Positions 42,001 through 51,731 of a DNA stretch of 64,000 nucleotides are shown piece after piece. The translations under genes and the position numbers were made by a program. The notes below the pieces were generated by a model, which did no database searches, was not told the origin of the DNA, and saw only the letters and a list, made by a program, of their open reading frames with translations. Numbering within the stretch: the first letter of the stretch is position 1; every line of letters begins with the position of its first letter. Source of the stretch: Aphrocallistes beatrix. Lineage: Eukaryota; Porifera; Hexactinellida; Sceptrulophora; Aphrocallistidae. Location of the stretch: NCBI GenBank assembly GCA_963281255.1, contig OY725488.1, positions 12,435,524 to 12,499,523 of the forward strand, written 5' to 3'.

Positions 42001-45000
42001 GAATCACTGTGAGTTATTTGCAGCAAGATCCGACATAGTTTCTACCATAACTGGCGCTGAACAGTATACATTGCACTGTAGTATAATCCGGCAGTTTTTT
42101 CGTTTCCCAAAAGTTTTGGATTATGCAGGTTCTACGGACATACCTAATTAACGGAATAGAATGGAACTGAACCCTTCCGGGAAATTTCAGTATCGTGGAA
42201 CTCCTTTATTAGCAATATTGCTCTATTAGCAACCAATTTTCAGGTCCCAAGCGAAGATTTTGTGTTAATTCTGTTACCTTATTAGCAACCATTTTATGGC
42301 CTAACTCGAGTTGCTAATAAGCGAATTCCACTGTAATTTACGGAACTTGACAGAACGGTTCCATAATTTTAAATCTCTACTTTACGAAATATTCCATTAC
42401 GGATATTATATCCTATGCCTAATTTACGGAACACTCCGTAAATTAGGCATTTATAATACCGGAATGAAATATTCTGTAAAAACTCTCAGACAGAAGATCT
42501 CACTCGAAGCAGTGTGAGTTAGGTGCAGCTAGGAATCAGGAACAATCGACTCGTACCAACCATGGATATCTAGGAGTGCGAGACGCTCTTTTAGGCGTAA
42601 TGAATTTAAGCCTCAAAGTGTTATATTATAAGGAAACAAATCAACTCGTACGAACTACGAACTCGTCCAAAAGCACTAAGTCAACACGTACTGAATAAAA
42701 AAGTCAACTCATCCTAAATGTCAACTCGTCCTAAGTTAATTCGTGGCAGTTTTTAATTCCATTGATAATTATAATAGTTTACTTTGCAACTAAAAATCCC
42801 AATATAGGGACAGGTTGACCAAAAGAACGAGTTGGTATTTGAGACTAGTTGACTGGTCCACCTCGTAGCAGCTAGCAAAAAGTCAACCTGTCCCACTACC
42901 AAAGTTGACTAATTCATTAAAAAATAGCAAATAATTATGAATCATTCGAATGATTCATAATTCAGGAATTATGAATTATTCGAAAAATTCATTCATAATT
43001 CATGATATTTTCTTATATAAACTTTCAATTTTGAATAATTCTTCTCAGGCTTGATGAATTATGAATTATTCGAATTTTTCATTAATTCTTGAATTAGTCA
43101 ACTTTGCCCACTACCACAATGAAATGTACGATTATACTATAGTATTTGGATGAGATATCTGTAAGAACACAGCGCAAAGCTGGATTCTGTTGAATCGGTA
43201 GAGTTGTATATGATAACGAGCTGATTGGCATTGGTGCAGCTACTATAGGAGTAGGGCATTAGTCGATCCTCAAAAAAAGGATATAGATCGGGATATTTCG
43301 ATCATGGATCGAAAGATCCTAATGCCCTATATAGGTGATACCTTATGATTCTGTATATCTTGATCAACGACTCTTTATGTAGGATTTTGATCAATGTTAT
43401 ATTTCACACTGAAATATGAATTAGCAAGCATTACAATTCGAGAGATTCTATACACCAAAACCATGGATGGTTTTGTGCGTAGAATTCTGAGATTATGCGT
43501 AGAATCGTAAGATAGTCTCGCTTACTCGAATGGTCGAATCTACTTTATCGTAGCTTGATTACCATCTTCACCAAATGGTGTCACGTGACACAATTTAGTG
43601 GCATGACACACAATTGGCAATGATAAAGCACCATTTGGACCATGGATGAATTTTTGAACTCATGGTACATATGGGGTTTATCATAATAAATTAACATGTG
43701 GGAATCCAATAGGAAATCTTTGGAGGTGCAGTTCTAATCCTATGGGATTGCTACAGAAATCCATTTGGGATGGAAATGAGTGCGAATGCCGATTACACAC
43801 ATTTCTATTAAATACCATACCTGACTTAACGGTTTTGTAGTCCCAGAAATTGAGCTGTTATCCTATTTATACTTTTCAGATACCTGAAAGCAGCGAACAG
43901 CGCGCGCATTATTCTCGCACTGCGGAAAGGCCTCTCAAGAGTTCAAATTCCACAGAGTCTTATAGCGAACTCCAGCTAGAGATTCCCAATCAATCCCAGA
44001 TGTCCAGCATAAACAGTAACAGGTAGTCTCATTTCGTTGGCTATATCATAGCCTACTGTATATGAGGCCTCACGGTAATTGCGGATTTGGGACTAGGGAT
44101 GCGGTAGAAGATGGTTGAACTAATACATGAGCTACCTTAAATCATTAACAAAGCACAATAAAGCTTATTACCATCATATATAAATATTCGCTTGCTTGCG
44201 CTGCGCGGCTGGCGGACACTTCGTGTCCGCCGGAGGCTCCCTTCGGTCGCCTGGAGGTGACATTGGTTAATTATAAGGGAGATAACATCTCTAAATATGT
44301 CCATCTTAGTGTTAAAACCGATTTCACTCGAAAAATCACCAAATTTGTCAATTTTAAAATTTTTGATGCGTAATGATGACGTCATAACAAAGTGATGAGT
44401 CATCATTTTTTGATGAAAGTCGCATCATATGTGAAGTATGTTAGTATACAGATTCTATTAAAATTTCAGCCTTCTATCTCCTATAATGGCTGAGTTATGC
44501 CCGAATAACTGTGTTGCTTAACTTTTAAAAATGTGACAATGACGTCATAATTCCATGATGAGTCGACATTTTGCTCTGAGCTCAGAACTTACTGGATTAC
44601 TCACCATATGGTTGCGCAATAGGTTCTATTTGTGACAAATTTGGTGATTTTCTGAGATCGTTTAAGGGCACTTCTAAGTGTTTTTATTATAACATCTTTC
44701 GCTTAGAACTGAGATGTGAATGGGTTAATACGAAAAATGTGGAATTTTTTCATGGAATGTTGCTACATTCCAGTGTTGCTATGGAAACATGTTTTGCTCA
44801 GTTGGGGTTATATCTTGAAAACCGCGATAGCTAGACATTTAAATGTAATTCCATTTCGACGTCTAAATTCAATGGTTTACGAGTTATTAGACAATTTATC
44901 ATATTGGTCACATTTGGTTGTTAATAATTTAAGGCAGGGCTGTCCAACTATATTTACTTCGGGCCGCAACTGCTTCATACCATTTAGTGGCGGGCCGCAA

Positions 45001-48000
45001 TACAGGGGCGTGCACTCGGGATGGGTATGGATAGAGGCATTTTGGACGCAACGTGGGTCGCACAAAGCAAGGCCGCGGGCCGCCTGTTGGACAGCGCTGA
45101 TTTAAGGCATTCATGTATTAGTTCAACCATCTTCTACCGCATCCCTAGTCCCAAATCCGCAAGTTACTGTGAGGCCTTATATACAGTAGGCTATGATTAA
45201 ATTCATTCTGACTTGAGTGATCAATCAATTCGGTTCTTTCAGGCCTAAATCTGCTCGCATAGAAGAGCAACGATCTAGAGACGTGCCGATTAACCTAGTC
45301 AATCCTTATGTCGTACCTCCTGAAACTGACAACTCCACTCGACATACTTATCAGCTAGGTAGGTTTCACTTGACTTTCTAGAATTATCTGTTAATTCAAT
45401 TTAACACTATCGGATTTTATCTGAATTCGCGTGCATTGATATTTGTCTATGTTTTCAGCATCTTCTTGTTACAGTAGATATTGGATATACAGTAAGGGTC
45501 GCTTATTATGAACCCGCTTAATATGAACATTCGTTTATTATGAACTAACCTCCTGGTTCCAATTTCATTATAGATAGGATTTGTATTGAATCAAGTTCGT
45601 TTATTATGAAGTATCTCTTATGATTTTTTGGTCCCCTGGTGATTCACAATAAGCGACCCTGACTGCGGTGAATGTGCTCAGATAGGGATTTTTTGGTCCA
45701 ATTATCACTATATTTAATAAAATTAGTATGGAATGTCATCGACTGGGTACCTCAAACCTAACAAAACTATCACTATATACAATATCTACTGTATTTATGT
45801 ATACAAGTACAGTTAGGGTCGTTTATTGTGAACCACCAGGGAACCAAAAAATCTGTTCATGATAGAGATACTTCATATTAAGCGAACTTGATTCAATACA
45901 AATCCTATCTAAAAAATGAAATTGGTACCAGGAGGTTAGTTCATAATAAACGAATGTTCATATTAAGCGGATTCATAATAAGCGCCCCTGACTGTATAAT
46001 AGTTCAGGAGTAATCTACGAAAACCAAAAAAAATCCGAAGAAGACCAAAATATCAGTAAAGTTAGTCAAAAGTGTAATATATTTGGGTAGAAAGCAATTC
46101 AAACTGTATTTAGTTTTCTAAGTGCTTGTAATGGAATCACCAGATTAAGATAAGCATACAATATGTCACAAGCGATAGCTTGCCCTATAAATATGTAAGT
46201 AGAGTCAGTGAAGTCCTATTATGACTAACACCATGGGTGGTACTAAGCTACGGAAACCACGCAGGTAGTGATGAGGTATAACACTACTGTCTAAAGTCTC
46301 TACAAAAAGCATCCTTGAAAACATATCAAAAGTCCAAGTTTCGGAGGACAAATTTTTGACCCCCGAAAATCCTATTCTTGATACAATTCTCTTTGGAATT
46401 GTTTAGAATTGGTGATATTAACTAATTAGAGATATTCTAGACAAGTAAAATGTCAAGTACGCTCAATATATACATCGAAGAAAAGATTTTCCAAATCTGA
46501 CAATCCGTTCAAAAGTTATAACGAAATGATTCAGCAGTACGGACGAAAGTTTCCCATTTAGCGGTCGCTGAAATATCATAACTTCCTATAACTGTAACTG
46601 TTAGAGCTAAGCTTTAGTGATTAAAAACTGCAGGAGCAGCAGTTTCCTATACCTTGATAATACTGTATTTAGAGCTAAAACCTATGGATTATGAGATAAC
46701 CCTTGCCTAAAGCAGAAAATCGCCGAAATTAGGGGGGATTTTTTTACTTTCTAAACTGCAGTCTATGCTGCTATGTCGAAATATTGCAAGCAACTTTTTT
46801 ACATATTGTGTGTTGAATTATTCCACGCGGATTTGTTTGCAATGTGTATGATGACTTTACTGGCGACTTTAAGCTTAGCTCCAACAGTTATAGTTTTAAA
46901 GTGATGGTATTTCAGCGCACCGCAAAATGGGAAAATTTTGTCCGTACTGCGTAATCATTTGGTTATTACTTTTGAACGGATAGTCAGATTTAGAAAATCT
47001 TTTCTTTTATGTATATATTGAGCATACTTGAAATTTTACTTGCATAGAATATCTCTAATTAGTTAATATCACCAATTCTAAACAATTCCAAAGAGTATTG
47101 TATCAAGAATCGGATTTTCGGACATTGGGAGTCAAAATTTTGTCTTCCGAAACTTGGACTTTTTAATAACTTCACTGTTATTCTGGTCTTCTTCGGATTT
47201 TTTTGTTTTTTAATGTATTTTTTTGATTGATCCTGGACTATATATTTTGTGTTGAATCTTACCTCTCTCGTAACTTCACAGCAGCCAATCAGCTGTCTCC
47301 TCGCATGCCTGCGCCATACAACAGTCTCACCCGGAACCAAGAAAGATCTAGTAATAGCTATATGCAAATTGATAGGCCGCATCAAGAGAATCTTCTCAGA
47401 TCGGAAGAGGTGTGTTCAACGAATTTTAGTGCCGCTCCTAGCATAGGAGATGTCTTAGTCATGGTCAGCGTCGAACGTATGTACATCCGTTTAGTCGCTC
47501 CTGGAAATTCTATTGGACCAAATTGCACCAAATTTTGACCATATATTTGTTTTATGGTGGAGTATTGAACCTGGGTGCAATTTCTGAAAAGATTTCACAC
47601 CTTTTCACAAAATGTCTCAAAATATATTAGCCAAACAGAATCCAGGGATTTATCATTACAGTTGGCTCTGATTTTATTGATTAACAAGCGCGCTTCGCTT
47701 GCTTGCGCGGCGCGGCTTGCGGACACTTTGTGTCCGCAGAGTCGCCCTGCGGGCGCCTGGAGTTACTCAATCTAAACTATTTTTGGATTTTTTTTCTTTA
47801 TATATACAGTCGACTCCGCTTAATAGGGCCACTGTTTAATCGGGTCAGCCGCTTAATCGGGCCACTTTTGGTAGGACCGGAATAGCTCTCACACATAGAA
47901 GCTAATACAAAATATTTTCGGTTAATAGGGTTCTCCGCTTAATCAGGCCAAAATGTCCTCTGACCGATGTGGCCCTATTAAGCGGAGTCTACTGTATATT

Positions 48001-50871
48001 GTAAACAAAGGTCAACGAATAACTTTTCATATGGATCCGAAAATATGATATTCGAAATCTACACTCCTGAAAACCCCATGTCAACCGTTGGAAGCTAGTT
48101 TAACTAGATAAACTAGATAAAAATCCCTTCACAGACGGGATGGAGTGTGCTTCCCACATAATTTGAGAATATACTACGTGTGAAATGTTGCGCTGTGAGT
48201 CACTGTATGCCGATTTGAGATTTTCAAACAATGTTTTGCTGTTTGTTTACTTGTTTGTTCAGAGCTGCAGCAGCACGTTTCCTGCTTGTGTCTCGCCAGT
48301 TCCAGGACCAACCTTAGAAGGAGACTCCAGCTCAGATGAAGATCTAGCTCGCCCTCAGCCCAGCCGGAAAATATCTCAGGTCAGTGATTGGTCCAATTCA
48401 TATTCAGATGAGACTGGTGGTGGGATTTGTTTGTGCTTACAGATCACTCCGAACAACGCAGCAGCTAATCAAGATCCAATACGTCTCTCTCTCCCCGTCA
48501 AATCTAAAGCTAACTCTTCTCAGCCAATCGGAAGCAGTTATGTGAACGTGGAGAGACGACAACTCAGTCAATCACATTCCAACAACTTCCAAGACCTTAT
48601 ACAATCTGGAACTGAAAGCGAGTATTTATAGTAACTTTTTCCTAAACTGGAACTATCTTTTTGTTCCTCAAAGTCAGTGCTTATTCCGCATAAGTCCTAA
48701 CAGTAGCTAGCGGATTTTGGACTAGGGATGCTCATTCTAATGATAACTGAGTTGTTTTTAGATTCGAGGAGACTGTCTCTGGATGCGAATGAGGGAACTT
48801 CTGCTAATTACATGAACGTCAATAGACAGGATGCAACCAATCAGCAATCCGAGTACTATAACGTCTCTCGCGTAAGTTCAGTACTGTTCTAAACTTTAAG
48901 AAATCCTCCTCACTGTGGAGATGGAAACTGCATCTTTGAAACATGAATTCCAATTTAATCATAAACAAGTAAGCGGAGGAATGCCTGATTGAATTGAAAG
49001 TAGAAGGGGTTTTGATAACCTTTATTATCGACCTTTGAGTTAAATGTAGCTTTCGTGGTTCAATAGGCGTCGAGTTATTTTCAAAAGAATAAAATCACAA
49101 AATACAGCATGATCATGTTGATTCAACGAAGACATATTCTATCCCCGACGGAGGAAATATGTACAAGTTCTTCCAGTTAGTACGAATTCCAGATAATACC
49201 AGAAATTTCGACGGCCCCGTGTTTGAATTATCGAAGTTCTACTCTAGTTGAAAGTCGGAGCGTTTGAGATGCAGATCAATGTTGCCTTATCACGACGAAC
49301 AAAGCTCTTAGATTTGACCATTTTCATGAACTTTATATTTTTGGCATAATCATGACAAAATCTCCTTACTTTTTGGCATGAACATGGCAATGACTTCTTT
49401 GATTTGACATGACATTTGATGGTATGTGGCATTTACTAAGCAGTTCATCTGGCAACACTGGTGCAGATCTAGATATATAGACACATCTTCACTGAAGATT
49501 TCAAGTCTTATATTCTTAAACTAAGATTAAGAGCGTCATCACGGCAGTGCGGAATGCCACGGATAATCAGCACTCATTTCATTAGTGGCCCTTCTATTCA
49601 ATGCTAATTATATCAGGGTTGCCGTGGGAATGGGAATCTCCATGGGAATCCCCATACCTATGGGATGGGAATGGAAATGATTTTTTACCTCGTGGGGATT
49701 CCCATAGGATTCCTATGGGGATCCCCCAGGGTTCCCTTGGGAATAGAATTTCCAAACCCATTCCCATCTCATTCCCACAGGATATCAGTGTAATACCCAC
49801 AAAAACCACTGAAAACCCCCGCAAAAACCCACAGAAACCAGAACCCACATGTGAAAATACTCATAGGGTTAAAGTCATTCACATTCCCATCTCATATGGA
49901 ATCTGTGGGTTTTCCCATGGGAATACCCACAGATTCCCATTCCCACAGGGTTCCTATGGGGATCCCCACAGGAATTCTATTGGAATGGGAATTGAAATTT
50001 CATCCCCACGGCAACCCTGAATTATATGGTATCACATTCGAAATCATTTATAAATAATCTTAAACACTTTCAAAGCAGTTATGAGTTCCTCCTTAGGAAA
50101 CATCTCAGAAGTCAGGGAACAGTTCAGATTTCAAGTTCTCTCTCGGGTCTCAGCAAATGGCAGACTCTGATATGAGTTTAGGTTTCCATTTCTCTGATCA
50201 GAATCCTGACCAACCAAATGATTTGGAATATGGAGAAGTGCATTTGCACCCTACTTCCCTTCCAAACCCATCTACCGGTCTGTACGTCAACACTCAGATT
50301 CAGCAATCTTCTTACGTCAATGTCTCCGGTTAGTGAGATAGTGGAGAGTTAATTGATAGAGACATCCTGTCTCCCAGATTTGCCGTGGGAATAGAAATCT
50401 GTGGGAGTTCCTAAGGGAAAACTTACAGATTTCAATATGGGATGTGAATGGGAATTACTTTAAGACTCTGATTTCGAGGTTACTTCACTAAGGATGCTTG
50501 TATCATTGATTTTCGTATTAGCCTCCATTCAGTTAAAATATCATAAATATTTGCTTGTAGCGAGCGGGAATTCCAATAAAGTAGAAGAAGCCATTTATGC
50601 CATTGAACCAGACCTGAAAGAAAGCCATCAACCGATGAAGATCTCTACCATGCCAACCAGCCCTCCCAGTTACTTGGATACGTCTCGACGACTTTGCAAC
50701 GCAGAGCCTGGGAAAGTAAGCAACACGATAAAACTGAACCCTCGCTCTACTCACACTCAGCAAGTCCACTCCGAGTACAGCTATCTGAGCGACATCCTCT
50801 CCGGCGGTAGTCCCCCTGAACTGCCACGAGCTTACGAGTCTATGCGAGGACAGATCAAACAGGAAAAGTGA
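39032..50871 (+). CDS. Docking adaptor with IRS/Dok/FRS2-type PTB domain, ~10 exons
   Basis: Exons by GT-AG sites with matching phase: 39032-39257, 41845-42008, 43880-44022, 45243-45358, 47282-47409, 48263-48379, 48443-~48621, ~48769-48871, 50154-50328, 50561-50871; about 550 residues. Exons 1-2 encode an IRS-type PTB domain (LRGEYSLRVWTGGLSLL, YYWPYTVLRRYG, then FTFEAGRKSPTGPGVLRF). The ATG has an in-frame TAG 9 nt upstream, so no PH domain precedes it as in Dok; it is laid out more like FRS2 but has no myristoylation site. The tail is polar and studded with tyrosines. YxN motifs that bind Grb2-type SH2 domains when phosphorylated: SYVNV (twice), NYMNV, YYNV, LYVNT. Others: YMQI, NPYVVP, YSEL, YGEV. 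Inferred role: membrane-proximal scaffold downstream of receptor tyrosine kinases. The join between exons 7 and 8 is uncertain (see findings). An ATTAAA at 50953-50958 may be the polyadenylation signal. Confidence 0.8.
39346..39405 (+). repeat. Possible tRNA-derived SINE head
   Basis: GCCTTGTGGTTCAATCGGTT resembles the 5' arm and A-box of a tRNA gene. The same words recur at 39717-39737, inserted in MITE H12. No convincing B-box follows, so this is not called a tRNA gene. Confidence 0.35.
39607..39828. mobile_element. Pogo-type MITE, family H, copy 12, with SINE-like insert
   Basis: Ends TACAGTCGACTCCGC and GCGGAGTCGACTGTA, reverse orientation. At about 39678-39740 the usual ATTAACCGAAAATATT is replaced by about 60 bp containing CCCTTGTGGTTCAATCGGT. 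Confidence 0.75.
40019..40210. mobile_element. Pogo-type MITE, family H, copy 13
   Basis: Ends TACAGTCGACTCCGC and GCGGAGTCGACTGTA, forward orientation, in intron 1 of the PTB adaptor gene. Confidence 0.85.
40297..40765 (+). repeat. Repeat family G, copy 7, nearly complete
   Basis: Diverged GC-rich end (CGCGCGCTTTTGATGATTGC, GTGTCCGCCGGAGGCGCC), full body (TAAGGAGGATAGCATCTCTA; GATGAGTCATCATTTT), and the far end TTCTATCAATTCGTTACAG followed by a short TA run. Confidence 0.8.
40770..41167. mobile_element. Pogo-type element, family K (about 400 bp)
   Basis: Ends TACAGTCGAACCTGC and GCAG-less ACAGGTTCCACTGTA form an inverted pair. TATAACGG / CCGTTATA-type words recur through the interior. TA-bordered, non-coding. 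Confidence 0.7.
41438..41810. repeat. Interspersed element P, self-nested pair
   Basis: A reverse copy is split (41438-41540 and 41755-41810) by a forward copy (about 41553-41745). The junctions show GGGTATTATACAGTC and AGATAATCCCCTGATTAT. It sits just upstream of PTB exon 2. Confidence 0.6.
42043..42490. repeat. Compound repeat block, copy 2 (carries MITE I6)
   Basis: Same order of parts as 38543-39000, with a family I MITE at 42191-42335. Directly after it, at about 42488-42520, is a copy of the end of PTB exon 2 and its splice donor (AGATCTCACTCGAAGCAGTG). Confidence 0.8.
42891..43332. repeat. Foldback ATTCAT repeats and a small hAT-like MITE
   Basis: 42891-43122 is bounded by TTGACTAATTCATTAA and TGAATTAGTCAA in inverted order, with many ATGAATTATTCGAA words between. 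43252-43331 is a separate 80-bp inverted element (TAGGGCATTAGTCGATCC and GGATCGAAAGATCCTAATGC). Both lie in an intron. Confidence 0.6.
44048..45199. mobile_element. Long-TIR element with nested G and hAT insertions
   Basis: Arms of about 90 bp (CATAGCCTACTGTATATGAG at left, CTTATATACAGTAGGCTATG at right; both contain GACTAGGGATGCGGTAGAAG or its complement). They enclose G copy 8 (44186-44605) and a 165-bp hAT MITE (44935-45099). Together they fill nearly the whole intron between exons 3 and 4 of the PTB adaptor. Confidence 0.75.
44935..45099. mobile_element. hAT MITE with 8-bp target duplication
   Basis: Ends CAGGGCTGTCCAACT and TGTTGGACAGCGCTG, flanked by the perfect 8-mer ATTTAAGG (44927-44934 and 45100-45107). 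The GGGCCGCAA / GCGGGCCGCC words form the inner arms. Confidence 0.88.
45488..45669. mobile_element. Pogo-type MITE, family J, copy 1
   Basis: Ends TACAGTAAGGGTCGCTTATT and AATAAGCGACCCTGACTG, with several TTTATTATGAA / CGCTTAATATGAA words inside. It forms an inverted pair with the copy at 45808. Confidence 0.8.
45808..45996. mobile_element. Pogo-type MITE, family J, copy 2 (inverted)
   Basis: The same element in opposite orientation: TACAGTTAGGGTCGTTTATT at left and AATAAGCGCCCCTGACTGTA at right. The two copies, 140 bp apart, would make a hairpin in the adaptor pre-mRNA. Confidence 0.8.
46023..47210. repeat. Long inverted repeat (foldback) in an intron
   Basis: The left arm (46023-46065 plus 46325-46615) and right arm (46865-47165 plus 47175-47210) are reverse complements with few mismatches over about 290 bp. 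Both share AAGTCCAAGTTTCGGA and AATTGGTGATATTAACTAAT, the left in forward and the right in reverse order. About 250 bp separates them, and a further 260 bp interrupts the left arm. It ends about 70 bp before exon 5 of the adaptor gene. No transposase frame inside. Confidence 0.8.
47685..47996. repeat. G-family hairpin end (copy 9) followed by MITE H14
   Basis: 47685-47770 holds only the GC-rich end of G (CAAGCGCGCTTCGCTTGCTT, GCGGACAC / GTGTCCGC). 47805-47996 is a clean family H MITE (TACAGTCGACTCCGC to GCGGAGTCTACTGTA). Confidence 0.8.
49614..50019. mobile_element. hAT-type element rich in GGGAAT, 406 bp
   Basis: Ends CAGGGTTGCCGTGGGAAT and ATCCCCACGGCAACCCTG, flanked by perfect 8-mers AATTATAT (49606-49613 and 50020-50027). 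The interior is filled with CCCATGGGAAT / ATTCCCATGGG-like words on both strands, so it can fold at many points. No transposase. It lies in an intron of the adaptor gene. Fragments occur at 9797-9906 and about 50385-50455. Confidence 0.88.
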
Positions 50872-50958
50872 AATGTTTGTGTATATTTTGTTGTTAATCT
50901 GAACGGAGAATTATTAATTTGTACATTTGAGATGTTTGTGCCTATTTTATCTATTAAA

Positions 50959-51731
50959 TTTTGTCCATTTTAAAACAAATCCATGCGAACGACCAATTTA
51001 TCTTCTTTCTACTCAACCAATCAGATTTCATGTTTGGAGATATATCTTGTTTATAGTGTGAAGTTGGGTATAATCCTTATTTTGAAAACCCAGACAAAAT
51101 TTCCATGTTTTATATATACGGAAGCAGGTGACTGAAATTCTCAATCAAATATCAGTACTAAGCTTTTGAGAGAAGAAATTGATCTTAGCAATGCTATCAG
51201 TCAGCACAGTTCAGTGCTCCATCAACACGACGGAGCGAGACAAGAGTGAGACTTTACAGAGAATGTTGAGAGTTGAAATGAAGCATCAAACAACATTCAG
51301 AATCAGAAATGAGTTTGTAGGACAGTTTCAAGCTGAGTGAGAATCTCAAATCAGTGAAAGAGCTATGCTGCAATGCTCCAGGACATCTCAGACTCAGAAC
51401 GACGACCTATTTATAACTCAGAAACTGCCTCGTAGCAGCGAGGAAGTGACGAGACTCTAAGCAATGTTAAGTTCTCCTCCAAACTCAGATACTCTATTAG
51501 CAGCGACCAAATTCAGTTATGATGTAAAATAATTCGAAGGAGAAAATAATAATTGAATTTGGGTAGGTTTAGTTCTATAAAGCGAATGATATTACGAGTA
51601 TACGTAAGCTAATTTAGTGGACAGAATCGATAATGTTATCGCAATTAGAGATACTAATAAATGTGTTCTAAATATGATATAGGGGAAATAGTAAACAATA
51701 ACAAAGTAGTTCAAAAATAAACAAACGAATT
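50959..51731. other. Gene-free stretch between adaptor and NLR-D
   Basis: Tail-to-tail spacer. 51120-51470 is richer in G+C than its surroundings (many CAGA, GAGT words) but has no open frame of note. It could be an unspotted non-coding exon or old gene. Confidence 0.35.

Noticed and set aside
44716..45105. 129-codon plus-strand frame
   Set aside because: Its last third is the hAT MITE at 44935-45099 and the rest is transposon interior; no protein pattern.
49594..50057. Frames of 68-139 codons in the GGGAAT-rich region
   Set aside because: Low-complexity translation (repeats of WESPWESP, GIPMGIP) of a hAT element with 8-bp duplication.
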